Below are positions 54,980 through 63,757 of a stretch of 64,000 nucleotides of DNA, piece after piece. Under the pieces are notes generated by a model. That model searched no databases. It had not been told where the DNA came from and saw only the letters and a program-made list of their open reading frames with translations. The number at the start of each line of letters is the position of its first letter. Position 1 is the stretch's first letter. The DNA lies in assembly GCF_007362955.1 (NCBI RefSeq), contig NZ_CP041696.1:4340001-4404000 (forward strand). Reading direction: 5' to 3'. The stretch comes from Lysinibacillus fusiformis. GTDB taxonomy: Bacteria > Bacillota > Bacilli > Bacillales_A > Planococcaceae. Position numbers and translations under genes: made by a program.

Positions 54980-55524
54980 CAACTACATGGGAATGGATTC
55001 GATTATTAGGATTTTTAGCGTATTTTTATTTTACGATTTCTATAATATTTGGCTGCTTGCGAAAATCTTCATTTGTAAAATCACATAAAAATTTAATTTA
55101 CCAGATTCATCTAAACGCTGGATGGTTAGGATTACTAACTGTAATTGCGCATATGCTTGTGCTTTTACTAGATAACTATGAACCCTATACTTTAATAGGA
55201 ATTTTAATACCTTTTTTAGCCGATTATCAAACTATAGCATCTGGCTTTGGTACAATCGCTTTTTATTTATTTTTGATTGTGCTAATGACTTCAGATGTAT
55301 GGATAAAAACAATGAATCGGTCAAGATGGAAAAATATTCATTTTCTTGTATTGCCAGCTTGGTTACTTTCCCTTATTCATGGTGTCCTAATTGGAAGTGA
55401 TGCAGAAAATAGTTTGGTCATTGTTTTTTATACAGTATCAGCAGGTTTTACTTTATCCATTTTACTCGCTAGAATGATAGGACACAGAAACAAGAAGGGG
55501 ACTGCACCGAAACATAATTTATAA
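54973..55524 (+). CDS. Ferric-reductase-like heme membrane protein
   Basis: A 183-residue protein with five to six helices. Histidines sit in helices at spacings expected for bis-heme binding (IYQIHLNAGWLG, VIAHMLVLL, NIHFLVLPAWLLSLIHGVLIG). This is the ferric-reductase-like transmembrane domain (YedZ/MsrQ-type) without a NAD-binding domain. It should move electrons across the membrane. It is coupled to apbE by overlap. Together they suggest a flavin-based route for extracellular reduction, whose flavinylated partner is not in view. Confidence 0.8.
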   Translation: MLTTTWEWIRLLGFLAYFYFTISIIFGCLRKSSFVKSHKNLIYQIHLNAGWLGLLTVIAHMLVLLLDNYEPYTLIGILIPFLADYQTIASGFGTIAFYLFLIVLMTSDVWIKTMNRSRWKNIHFLVLPAWLLSLIHGVLIGSDAENSLVIVFYTVSAGFTLSILLARMIGHRNKKGTAPKHNL

Positions 55525-55527
55525 GGA

Positions 55528-55569
55528 AAGCATCAGCATATCTCAAAAAAGAGACGAGCTGATGCTTTT
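55528..55569. terminator. Bidirectional terminator
   Basis: AAGCATCAGC and GCTGATGCTT form the stem between the converging reductase and histidine kinase genes, with T-rich sequence behind it on the plus strand. Confidence 0.75.
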
Positions 55570-56812
55570 ATCTTTTGTGAACAGGGAACTCAATCGTAAA
55601 TGCTGAGCCCTTTCCTATTTTACTTGTAACGCAAATTTTACCACCATGCTGTTCAACAATTGCTCTTGCTATAGCCAGCCCTAAACCTGTTCCGTTTCGT
55701 TGACGGGCCATATCGCTACGGTAGAAACGTTCAAATACTAACGATAAATCATTTTCAGGAATACCGATACCGCTATCTGCTACAACAATTTTGACTATGT
55801 GGTGATCTATTGAAAGTGTGAGAGATATTGAACCGTTTCTTGTGTAAGATATGGCATTGTCCAAAAGTATATAAAGTAATTCTTGTATTTTTGTCGCATC
55901 TCCCAGTAGTTCAATATTGTCTTCGATTTGCGTGCGAAATTGAATTTCAGAGGGCATGATCTTTTGAAATTTAATACTTATTTTTTTAAGCATAATGGAT
56001 AGTGGTATAACTTCTTGATGCATCGGTTTTTGAAGTTGATCGTGACGTGCTAAAAATAGTAAGTTATCCATTAGCTCTTTCATTAAATCGGCTTCGTCTT
56101 TCAAATCAGCAATCAAGTCTTTTCCCAAAGGGCTTAAGTTATGAGATTCTTCAAGCTCTAATATGTCCAGTGAACTATAGAAAATACTAAGAGGAGTACG
56201 CAATTCATGAGAGGCATCCGAGACAAATTTTTTCTGCTTATCAAATGACCATTGGATAGGAATCATTGCTCTGCCTGCCATATAATAACTAAGAAGCCAA
56301 ATTAATATCGTAGATACACAAGTTAAAAGTATAAGCAGTTGACTAGCCTTTTGAAAAAAATGTTGCTGCGATGTTACTGATTTTCCAACGAATATGAATC
56401 CCACAACCTTATTGTTATAGGAAATAGGTTTTTTTAGAAGAAGAAAATGCTGTTCGTTCCATTCAAAATGATGGACTACATCTTCAGCGGGATTGTCATT
56501 TACAAATCGTTCTTCTAGTTGAGTTTTGAGCCCTTCAAAGGATTCGTCCCCGTGAACGAAGCTATTATTTTTTGTATAAATATAATAGAAATAGTTACGG
56601 TTTGGATCATAGCTTAAAATCTTTTTGTTGTCATCCACATATTCAAAAAAATCGTGCTCTTGACTTAAATAGAAAGACTCAAGTTCTTTTATTTGTTGAT
56701 TTTCCATTAATTTAACGAGCGAGAAATATAGGACGATAATTAAAAGTGTAAATAACAAAAAATAGAGTGTTGCATACAAGTATGATAATTTTTTTCTTGT
56801 TTTATGAAACAT
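55568..56812 (-). CDS. Two-component sensor histidine kinase
   Basis: A 414-residue kinase. Two membrane helices (about residues 10-32 and 160-182) flank an extracellular sensor of about 125 residues. The HisKA box is SDASHELRTPLS with phospho-accepting His202. The ATPase domain has the N box (DNAISYT), the G1 box DSGIGIPENDLS, RFYRSD and the G2 box GTGLGLAIARAI. Its start overlaps the end of the response regulator gene by 11 bases. The convergent ApbE/reductase cluster is the closest candidate target, but nothing proves it. Confidence 0.93.
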   Translation of the reverse strand: MFHKTRKKLSYLYATLYFLLFTLLIIVLYFSLVKLMENQQIKELESFYLSQEHDFFEYVDDNKKILSYDPNRNYFYYIYTKNNSFVHGDESFEGLKTQLEERFVNDNPAEDVVHHFEWNEQHFLLLKKPISYNNKVVGFIFVGKSVTSQQHFFQKASQLLILLTCVSTILIWLLSYYMAGRAMIPIQWSFDKQKKFVSDASHELRTPLSIFYSSLDILELEESHNLSPLGKDLIADLKDEADLMKELMDNLLFLARHDQLQKPMHQEVIPLSIMLKKISIKFQKIMPSEIQFRTQIEDNIELLGDATKIQELLYILLDNAISYTRNGSISLTLSIDHHIVKIVVADSGIGIPENDLSLVFERFYRSDMARQRNGTGLGLAIARAIVEQHGGKICVTSKIGKGSAFTIEFPVHKR

Positions 56813-57482
56813 TATTTTCCCTCAGTTTATAGCCAATTCCTCTTACATTTTGAATACGAGATTTAGAATGACTATCATCTATTTTTCTTCGAACAAGCTT
56901 GACGAGTGCATCTAATGAATTATTAGATACATCATAATCATAACCCCATATGTAAATACATATTTGTTCTCTTGTCAGTATACGACCTTTATTGAGAAAT
57001 AAATATTCTAGTAATAAAAATTCGTTTTTAGTTAAATCTATTTCAGTATTTTTATATAGAAAAACACGAGAATCTACATGTAATTGTAAATTATTTACCT
57101 GGATAACTTGTTCAATGACTTTGTCTTTTCTTCGTAATAAAGCTCGAACTCTCGCTAAAAGCTCTTCCATTTTAAATGGTTTTACTAAATAATCATCTGC
57201 ACCACTGTCTAGACCTTGGATTATATCAGCTGTATCATCTCTTGCAGTCAATATTAAAATACTCTTATTAAAACCAGACTGTCGGAGCTGTTGACAAACT
57301 TCGAGGCCATTAAACTGGGGCATCATCCAATCTAGAATAAGAAGGTCATATTTTTCAGAAAAAGTATAGTCGAGTGCATCTTGTCCATTATCTACATCGG
57401 TCACATGGTGATATTCCCTTTTTAAAATGTGAACGATATTTTTTCTTAAACGTGCATCATCTTCTGCGAGTAGTATTTTCAA
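56802..57482 (-). CDS. OmpR-family response regulator
   Basis: A 226-residue regulator. The receiver has acidic residues in LLAEDD, phospho-acceptor Asp51 (LLILDWMMP), Thr in LTARDD and Lys in YLVKPF. The winged-helix output domain follows (LTKNEFLLLEYLFLNKGRIL, SLDALVKLVRRKIDD). It starts at a TTG with GGAGG upstream. It is the first gene of a two-gene operon with the kinase. The upstream region to 57756 is shared with the divergent EamA gene. Confidence 0.94.
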   Translation of the reverse strand: MKILLAEDDARLRKNIVHILKREYHHVTDVDNGQDALDYTFSEKYDLLILDWMMPQFNGLEVCQQLRQSGFNKSILILTARDDTADIIQGLDSGADDYLVKPFKMEELLARVRALLRRKDKVIEQVIQVNNLQLHVDSRVFLYKNTEIDLTKNEFLLLEYLFLNKGRILTREQICIYIWGYDYDVSNNSLDALVKLVRRKIDDSHSKSRIQNVRGIGYKLRENNVS

Positions 57483-57756
57483 TGCAACTTCCTCCTTTAA
57501 AAGTGTTCAGCATAATATACGCTTTAAAAATGATAGTAATCTGAAAAAAGAGTTTTCGTTGGATGAAATTATTCCTCAAGATTTCTTATCTATAGTATAT
57601 AGGACCAGTTAAAGATGAAAACAATTGTTTCAAAATTATTCGAAAGGTTGTTAACTGACACATTTCCTATGTGTATTCCATACTTCGATAGCAACTGTAT
57701 TGTTCGTCATTTATAATTGTCATAGATTGTCAATAGCATAGATAGGGGAATAAAAT

Positions 57757-58641
57757 ATGAATATTTTTAAGTTTATCGCTTTATTACTGTTAACAACATT
57801 TTTAATGGGTTCTTCTTTTGCCATAGTAAAATTGGGTTTACCTTATTCGTCCCCGTTGTTATTAGCGGCCATACGCTTTATACTGGCTGGGGTTATCATG
57901 TCTACCATCGTTATACTATTAAAAAGACCACATCCGACGACGAAAGAAGATTGGTTAAAAATCCTAACAATTGGTACATTTCAAACGGCTGGGGTAATGG
58001 GCTGTATTTTCTTGAGTTTACGAACAATTACTGCAAGTGAATCATCTATACTGACGTTTACGAATCCATTGCTTGTAGTTGTATTGGCAACAATGTTTTC
58101 ACAAGCCCACTATCGCTTCTATCAATGGGGAGGTGTGGTATTAGGTTTAGTAGGTGTAATTATTACTATGGGTGCTCAAATTGAATTTAAAATTGGCATT
58201 ATTTATGGTATTCTTTCCGCTGTTTTTTGGGCGATCGCCACATTATTAGCTAAAAAATGGGGGGTGTTATTCGATACTTGGGTGTTATCTGCCTATCAAA
58301 TGCTTTTTGGTGGGTTGCTGCTTTTACTTGGTAGTTTTCTACTTGAAGAGCCATTTTTTATAGTCAATAGTCATTCAATAATGATTTTATTATGGTTGAC
58401 CATCCTGTCATCAATCGTTCAATTTGCTGGCTGGTATTATCTTTTGCAAAAAAGTGATCCGGGGAAAACAAGTGCTTTTTTGTTTTTAGCGCCTTTTTTC
58501 GGTGTTTTAACTGGCTGGCTATTATTAGACGAGCCATTAAAAACATCTTTATTAGTTGGTGGCCTGTTTATTATTGTTGGAATCTACCTCGTTAATCGTA
58601 ATTTTACAACCGGAAAATTGCTACAAAAACTAAATGAATAA
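57757..58641 (+). CDS. EamA/DMT-family transporter
   Basis: A 294-residue protein with ten helices in two EamA halves. The first starts LLLTTFLMGSSFAIVKLGL and the second IIYGILSAVFWAIATLLAKK. The family exports or imports small metabolites such as amino acids or nucleosides. It is convergent with an ArsR-type regulator; a weak hairpin (AACCTC 58640-58645 with GAGGTT 58669-58674) lies between. The substrate is unknown. Confidence 0.88.
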   Translation: MNIFKFIALLLLTTFLMGSSFAIVKLGLPYSSPLLLAAIRFILAGVIMSTIVILLKRPHPTTKEDWLKILTIGTFQTAGVMGCIFLSLRTITASESSILTFTNPLLVVVLATMFSQAHYRFYQWGGVVLGLVGVIITMGAQIEFKIGIIYGILSAVFWAIATLLAKKWGVLFDTWVLSAYQMLFGGLLLLLGSFLLEEPFFIVNSHSIMILLWLTILSSIVQFAGWYYLLQKSDPGKTSAFLFLAPFFGVLTGWLLLDEPLKTSLLVGGLFIIVGIYLVNRNFTTGKLLQKLNE

Positions 58642-58680
58642 CCTCAAATAGTCACGAGGATTCTATTCGAGGTTAATCAA

Positions 58681-59367
58681 TTATAGCTCTATCTGAAAAA
58701 TTTGTTTAAAGCCAAGTTTTCCTTTTTCAGTCACTTTAATCGCTCGAATTGACGGTACACGGGTGATCCATTCCAAATCTAAAAAACGTGAAAGTAGTCC
58801 ATAACCAAGTGCACCGGCTAAATGATGACGACGTTCGCTCCAATCTAGACATGCATGAGAAAATGAGCGACGTTTTCTTGTTAACGCTTTTAAATCAATA
58901 CCAAAATCCGTAAAGAATTGTTGTCCTTTGAAAGTTACGACAAATTCTGTTTCATTTTTTTCTAAATAGCCTAAGTGGACCATTGATTCAGTTAACTGTA
59001 CGCCTAGTTTTCCAGCTAAATGATCGTAGCAAGTTCTAGCATCTTGTAGTAACTTTACCTGACTCGATTGTTTTAAAGATCTTACTTCAGGGGGAGGGGA
59101 AATCGTTAGAAAGGTTTCTAAAAACTGCGCAATCTCTTCATTAGCTAGTTGAAAATAGCGATGACGACCTTGTTTTTCAACTTTAACGAGATTACCATCT
59201 ACTAACTTTGCGAGATGAAAACTAGCTGTTTGTGGTTTAATGCCGGCCATAAAGGCTAGTTCGCTCGCTGTATGATAACGCCCATCCATTAAACTAGTTA
59301 AAATGGTAGCTCTTGAAGCTTCACCAAGAAGGGAAGCGACTTCTGCCATATTTGGATTAATACTCAT
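58681..59367 (-). CDS. ArsR-type winged-helix regulator with C-terminal extension
   Basis: A 228-residue protein, twice the length of a simple ArsR. The DNA-binding part is N-terminal (LGEASRATILTSLMDGRYHTASELAFMAG, IKPQTASFHLAKLVDGNLVK). The C-terminal 130 residues are mixed and hold HxxxCxxW-like and HHLAGALGYGLL segments; this extended group is common in Bacillales. The start is the ATG at 59367 behind AAAGGGCTGG; the upstream frame to 59388 has no better site. The adjacent convergent EamA transporter may be a target, which is inference. Confidence 0.85.
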   Translation of the reverse strand: MSINPNMAEVASLLGEASRATILTSLMDGRYHTASELAFMAGIKPQTASFHLAKLVDGNLVKVEKQGRHRYFQLANEEIAQFLETFLTISPPPEVRSLKQSSQVKLLQDARTCYDHLAGKLGVQLTESMVHLGYLEKNETEFVVTFKGQQFFTDFGIDLKALTRKRRSFSHACLDWSERRHHLAGALGYGLLSRFLDLEWITRVPSIRAIKVTEKGKLGFKQIFQIEL

Positions 59368-59462
59368 GTGTACCAGCCCTTTCTGCATTCCATATTTCGA
59401 TTATAGTGAAAGTATTTATTATTTACAATCATCAGAGAATGTAGAGAATCGGTAAATAATGA

Positions 59463-59792
59463 ATATTACTCTTATTTGATAACTGGGTTTTACTAAGAGA
59501 GACTGCACTTGCCTTTGTTAATGATACTAATGTGGCTCCAATTAATAGGCCGAATGGGCGAGTGCAACTTTTACAAATGATTGGAATCACTGGTGATGAA
59601 CTTGAAGCTATGCAGACATGGAATACGTTAGGGGTTCTTACTACATGTTTGCAGTATATGCCGTCTTATATTACTGATATAGAGCGCGATTCATTTCGGC
59701 GGATTCCAGTAGTTTGCGAAGCGGTGCAGAAGGGAATGGCACAAGAAGGTTCAAACACTACCTTTTTATTTGTTAGAGTGAGGATAAATTAA
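59463..59792 (+). pseudogene. Suppressor-of-fused (SUFU) domain remnant
   Basis: The frame opens after a stop at 59460 with no start codon or ribosome site. It reads LFDNWVLLRETALAFVNDTN, then QLLQMIGITGDELEAMQTWN, and YITDIERDSF..., ending near GSNTTFLFVRVRIN. This is the C-terminal half of a SUFU-like domain protein, a family often found in polymorphic-toxin immunity sets. The N-terminal half is missing. No toxin gene is nearby. Confidence 0.65.
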
Positions 59793-59803
59793 AATGTTGA
59801 AAA

Positions 59804-59832
59804 AAGAACAGCCGTATCACACGGCTGTTCTT
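59804..59832 (-). terminator. Terminator of the cytX-thiD operon
   Basis: A perfect 12-bp stem (AAGAACAGCCGT with its complement, loop ATCAC). A T run follows on the minus strand. It may also serve the SUFU remnant on the plus strand. Confidence 0.85.
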
Positions 59833-59838
59833 ATCTTA

Positions 59839-60660
59839 TCATTCAATTTTTTCGATGATGACGCCATTTTCACCAACTTCTTTAAACGCACGGTGGTCAA
59901 TCGCGCCAGCAACTGTTTCAAATGGAATCGCGCGGCGAATGCCCGCAGTGACGAATTTTTTTGCTCGGATCACAGCATCTTCAACAGATAGTTCTTGAGC
60001 TAAACCAGCTGTAATAGCAGCGGAGTAGGAGCATCCAGCACCGTTTGTATGTACAGTATCAACCCTTGGTGCTTCAAGTGTAAGCATTTTTGAACCATTG
60101 TACAGTACATCTATTGCGGGCCCTTCTAAACGTCCACCTTTAACCAGTACATGTTGAGAACCGAGTTTGTGTAAGTCACGAACTGCATCCTGTAAATCAG
60201 CCACAGTAGTCAGTTGGCTACCCCCAAGTAAATATTCTGCCTCTGGCATATTGGGTGTAATAATTGTCGCTTGTGGTAAAAGAAAATCTTTTAAGGAAGA
60301 CATTGCGCCTTCTTCCATGAGTGCAGTTCCAACCTTACCAAACATCACTGGATCAATAACGATATTTTTGACATGTGCTGTTGGTAGCCAATCTGCTATC
60401 AGCTCTATTATGTCTTTTGTGAATAGCATCCCTGTTTTTAAGGCATCGATGCCAATTTGAGAGTGAATTGTATGTAGCTGTGCTTCAATAATCTCCAATG
60501 GTTGTGTATACACGCCTTGTTTTGTTTCAGGATGTGACGCCACAAATGCGGTAATAGTAGATGTACCGTAAACACCCAGCTCCTGAAATGTTTTTAAATC
60601 TGCTTGAATACCAGCGCCACCACGAGCAGCAGAACCAGCAATCGTACATGCTTTCTTCAT
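59839..60660 (-). CDS. thiD: Hydroxymethylpyrimidine/phosphomethylpyrimidine (or pyridoxine) kinase
   Basis: A 273-residue ribokinase-fold enzyme. It has the opening AGSAARGGAGIQADLKTFQE (ThiD normally has GSDS here), the KTGML segment, DPVM and the anion-hole motif TNGAGCSYSAAI. The GAGC form is shared by B. subtilis PdxK and some ThiD. The gene sits one base after a CytX-type pyrimidine permease, which favours phosphorylation of imported hydroxymethylpyrimidine for thiamine synthesis. The start is the ATG at 60660 behind AAGGAAG. Pyridoxine kinase activity is the alternative. Confidence 0.85.
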   Translation of the reverse strand: MKKACTIAGSAARGGAGIQADLKTFQELGVYGTSTITAFVASHPETKQGVYTQPLEIIEAQLHTIHSQIGIDALKTGMLFTKDIIELIADWLPTAHVKNIVIDPVMFGKVGTALMEEGAMSSLKDFLLPQATIITPNMPEAEYLLGGSQLTTVADLQDAVRDLHKLGSQHVLVKGGRLEGPAIDVLYNGSKMLTLEAPRVDTVHTNGAGCSYSAAITAGLAQELSVEDAVIRAKKFVTAGIRRAIPFETVAGAIDHRAFKEVGENGVIIEKIE

Positions 60661-60661
60661 G

Positions 60662-61888
60662 TTAAATGCACTTCCCTTCTTTTTGAACTGTAAATGCACG
60701 CCTAGTGACAACCGCTACATAACGAATGATAAATGAACCAACTAACACCCATAATGTATGTCCGAGTGGCACCGTAAACGATAGTGAAACATGATAGATG
60801 ATGACTCCTGCTAGCCAAAGTCCCATCGCACCTGTGCTCCACTTTTTATTTACTTCAATGTTTCGACGATTTAATAAGTAATAGTCTGCAAATAAAATCC
60901 CATAAAGAGGTGCAAAGACAGAGCCAATAAAGTATAAAAAGGATTCATAAGCTGCGACACTTGCTAGAATCGCAATGGTGACTGCAAGAACTGTAAAAAG
61001 TATAGATACATAGCGTTCGTTAATGGAGGGCACGATGTTTTTAAAATTCACACCTACTGAGTAGGAATCTAAATACGTTGTGACAACAGTTGATAGCAAT
61101 ACAAGTCCTAGTGCGACAATACCTAGCCCACTGGCCATCATAATGTCGCTAATGTCAGATGAACCAACATATAGACTTCCACCAAGCCCAATAATAAACA
61201 TAAATGTACTCCCGATTGCATAGCCGACAATACTCATGAGCGTACCCGAACGTTTATTTTTTACATGGCGTGTATAATCACCTATAAGCGGTAGCCAAGA
61301 CAGTGACATAACAGCACTTAACTCAACGGCAGAACTAAAAGAAATTGCTTCTAAGGCATCAACCGAGCCGATTCCCTGTCCATTTCCACCAAAAATCACA
61401 TAAGCTAACAATAAAGTAAATAAAAATAAAATCGATACGGCAACAATATTGAGCTTAGAGACATTTTTTAGACCGACAAAAATCCAAATTAATAAAATTC
61501 CCCCGATTGTCAGCGCCCAAATTGGTAAAAAATCAAAACCAAATAAAATTTTTGACATGCCATTTAAGGCAAGGGAGCCAGTTGCAATCATCACAGATGC
61601 CCAACCCACAAGCTGTAGCATATTTAAAATGGTTAAGACATAAGAGCCATAAGCGCCAAAGGAAATTCTTGTTGCCTCAAGTGCTGTTAAACGACTATTT
61701 GCACTAATCCATGCAGCAAGTAATAAAATAATGGCACCAATGACATGCCCAATTAAAATGGCCTGCAAGCCTCTCGTCATGCCAAGAGGCGCGATCAGCG
61801 AACCAGTTACGATTTCTGCTAAGGAAATGGAAGCACCAAACCACAGGAAAAACTGGCTAACTGACGAAGTATGATATGTAGATTGCAA
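60662..61888 (-). CDS. cytX: CytX-type hydroxymethylpyrimidine permease (NCS1 family)
   Basis: A 408-residue transporter with twelve helices. It has the NCS1-typical FLWFGASISLAEIVTGSLIA opening and an EATRISFG segment in the second helix pair. It starts at a TTG behind AGGAGG. Coupling to the thiD-like gene (one-base gap) marks the CytX group, which imports the thiamine precursor HMP. No TPP riboswitch was found upstream (61889-62040), unlike many cytX genes. The long gap upstream has other elements. Confidence 0.85.
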   Translation of the reverse strand: MQSTYHTSSVSQFFLWFGASISLAEIVTGSLIAPLGMTRGLQAILIGHVIGAIILLLAAWISANSRLTALEATRISFGAYGSYVLTILNMLQLVGWASVMIATGSLALNGMSKILFGFDFLPIWALTIGGILLIWIFVGLKNVSKLNIVAVSILFLFTLLLAYVIFGGNGQGIGSVDALEAISFSSAVELSAVMSLSWLPLIGDYTRHVKNKRSGTLMSIVGYAIGSTFMFIIGLGGSLYVGSSDISDIMMASGLGIVALGLVLLSTVVTTYLDSYSVGVNFKNIVPSINERYVSILFTVLAVTIAILASVAAYESFLYFIGSVFAPLYGILFADYYLLNRRNIEVNKKWSTGAMGLWLAGVIIYHVSLSFTVPLGHTLWVLVGSFIIRYVAVVTRRAFTVQKEGKCI

Positions 61889-62393
61889 AATGTACCTCCT
61901 GAGTAAATTGAATATTTTACTATTTTAATAATATTTCTGGTTGTTTTGAAATAGTCAGAGTGTGATGATTTTATAGGGTCAGTTTGGAGAAGAAAGGGGA
62001 AATATGAGAGAAATCAAATATAAAGAGGTTGGGCGATGAAAGAAGTCTATAAAAGCATTAGTTCTAAACAAGGGGTGGCGAAGATAGTAACTTACATGAC
62101 TACTTAAGTGATTTAATTATTTTTATATAGATGATATCGGATTTAGAATGGCTAGATCTATCGTTTGATAATTATAAATACTTTAAAGTTAAGGATGTAC
62201 GTTTAGGGTTCATTCATTAAATGAAAGGCCATACTATAAAATAGAAAACTCATAAAACGTACTCGCTTTGACTCAGTCGAGAATTTTCAGCAAGTAATGG
62301 AAATGGGTGTAGTAGGAGCTACAGTAGTTTAAATAACAAGGTTTAGGAGTTGTTTATGCAACTCCGTTTATATTTATAGAAATTTTAAAGATG
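61889..62393. other. Gap with decayed short frames
   Basis: Short plus-strand frames with ribosome-like sites (MREIKYKEVGR at 62003; MKEVYKSISSKQGVAKIVTY at 62036) end quickly and are not assignable. A hairpin AGGAGTTG/CAACTCC lies at about 62345-62366. No gene can be supported. Confidence 0.4.
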
Positions 62394-62509
62394 CTGGGAC
62401 ATAACTTTAAATTTTAAGAAAGAGGCGCAAAAGGCATTATTAAATTTTTGCTATCTAAAATGAAACGCCGTAGCGGACATTAACACCTTTTCTCTTTTGT
62501 CCCAGCCTC
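62394..62509. repeat. GCTGGGACA inverted-repeat element
   Basis: GCTGGGACA (62394-62402) and TGTCCCAGC near the right end bracket about 115 bases. This matches a short palindromic intergenic element seen in many Bacillales genomes. It lies just before convergent or terminal ends and may act as a transcription terminator or a small non-autonomous element. Confidence 0.5.
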
Positions 62510-62564
62510 AATATCAATTAACAAAATAGGTGTAACAAGATTTTTGGCGTCCCTAAAGCGAAGC

Positions 62565-62912
62565 CTAAAACATTTGTGGTAAAAATTCATTCATAAAACG
62601 TTGATTTTTACGCAACCAAATCTTCAATATCATGCGATGCGTTAATAGTCGTTGCCTTTTATGTGGTCTGGCCTTTGCTTCCATTAAACTTTCAAGGAGA
62701 ATACGAGTTTCTGTGGTAAATAATTCAGGATTAACAAGAACATCGAGCTTATAATCAATTAAGTGAGCGGCTTGTACTTCTGCTAAGAGCTGTGCAAAGC
62801 GTGAACTCATTTCCGAATAAGCTTCTTCTAATTCTAGTTCAAATAACAGGTATAAAGTATGTTCAATTTCGGCTTCTAATGCTTGCAGATGTTCGATCGT
62901 TGGTTGTGTCAA
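62565..62912 (-). CDS. Helical hypothetical protein
   Basis: A 115-residue protein starting at a TTG behind GAGGTGA. It is acidic and helical in its first half (LQALEAEIEHTLYLLFELEL) and strongly basic in its second (RPHKRQRLLTHRMILKIWLRK). No signal or membrane segment is present. No family was recognised. It lies downstream of the crcB pair on the same strand, 41 bases away, and could share their transcript. Confidence 0.55.
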   Translation of the reverse strand: MTQPTIEHLQALEAEIEHTLYLLFELELEEAYSEMSSRFAQLLAEVQAAHLIDYKLDVLVNPELFTTETRILLESLMEAKARPHKRQRLLTHRMILKIWLRKNQRFMNEFLPQMF

Positions 62913-62953
62913 AAAATCACCTCATAATTAATATCTGTATAGTTGGAATGCTC

Positions 62954-63283
62954 TTACGCAACCAAAAAACCAAGTGTTGCGAAGAACAATCCAAATAAGG
63001 CGGTACTACAAATGTAGCCAATTGCTTGCCAACTTTTTTTCTTTTCTATGAGCTGTAGGGCTTCAAAGCCAAATGTTGAAAAAGTTGTGTAAGCGCCTAA
63101 AAAACCGATACCACATAGTTGCCAAAGCCAATTACTTAGATTTAGAGCAAATAAAAGACCGAGGGCAAAAGCACCTGTTATATTAATGAAAAAAGTTGCC
63201 CAGGGATATGCACTGACAATCCATTTTCCTATATAAAATCGCGTGAGGGCACCGAAAAATCCACCAATTCCTACAAGAATCAT
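62954..63283 (-). CDS. crcB: Fluoride channel Fluc/CrcB, second copy
   Basis: A 109-residue, four-helix membrane protein. GGFFGALTRFYIG, the Asn in FFINITGAFALG and the polar-track motif GAYTTFSTFGFE are the Fluc hallmarks. Gram-positive Fluc channels often come as two adjacent genes that form a heterodimer. The start is the ATG at 63283 behind AGGAGG, overlapping the previous crcB stop (ATGA). The longer upstream frame is part of the first gene's end. Confidence 0.93.
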   Translation of the reverse strand: MILVGIGGFFGALTRFYIGKWIVSAYPWATFFINITGAFALGLLFALNLSNWLWQLCGIGFLGAYTTFSTFGFEALQLIEKKKSWQAIGYICSTALFGLFFATLGFLVA

Positions 63284-63648
63284 TTCATTCTCCTCCTTGC
63301 TAGCCAGGTCCCAATCATGACACAAAATAAGCCACCCATAACACTCATTAAACTATAACTGAAGGCTTTCATCCATTCGTTATTTTCTAAGAGTAAAAGC
63401 GTTTCGACAGAAAATGTTGAGAAGGTTGTAAATGCCCCTAAAAAGCCAGTACCGATGCCCAATACAAGTGGCGTGCGATTTGCAAAAGTAGTAAAAAGCC
63501 AGGCTAAACAAAAACACCCAACTAGATTTATACTAAGTGTTGCTATTGGAAAGCTCCCTGTATTCGTTAAGAAAAGACTAATACTATAACGAGAAACAGC
63601 TCCGAAAAACCCACCAATGCCAACTGCTAAAGTTGTTTTCAAAGTCAA
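63280..63648 (-). CDS. crcB: Fluoride channel Fluc/CrcB, first copy
   Basis: A 122-residue Fluc with GGFFGAVSRYSIS, the Asn in LSINLVGCFCLA and GAFTTFSTFSVE, plus a C-terminal RRR. It starts at a TTG behind AAGGAG (two in-frame TTG codons are possible). It exports fluoride together with the second copy, which overlaps it. I found no fluoride riboswitch in the bases upstream. Confidence 0.93.
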   Translation of the reverse strand: MTLKTTLAVGIGGFFGAVSRYSISLFLTNTGSFPIATLSINLVGCFCLAWLFTTFANRTPLVLGIGTGFLGAFTTFSTFSVETLLLLENNEWMKAFSYSLMSVMGGLFCVMIGTWLARRRMK

Positions 63649-63757
63649 AGTCTCCTTACAAGCTATATAAAAGAGTGTATCATGCTACGTAATTTATGAA
63701 CAATGTTCTAAATGTTATTTTTTCTTGTATGAAATAATGTATTTGCTACTCTAATCA

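Noticed and set aside
61889..62040. TPP riboswitch expected upstream of a cytX-thiD operon
   Set aside because: The conserved THI-box segments were not found in the upstream bases.
63649..63757. Fluoride riboswitch expected upstream of crcB
   Set aside because: The conserved crcB motif core was not found on the minus strand upstream of the first copy.
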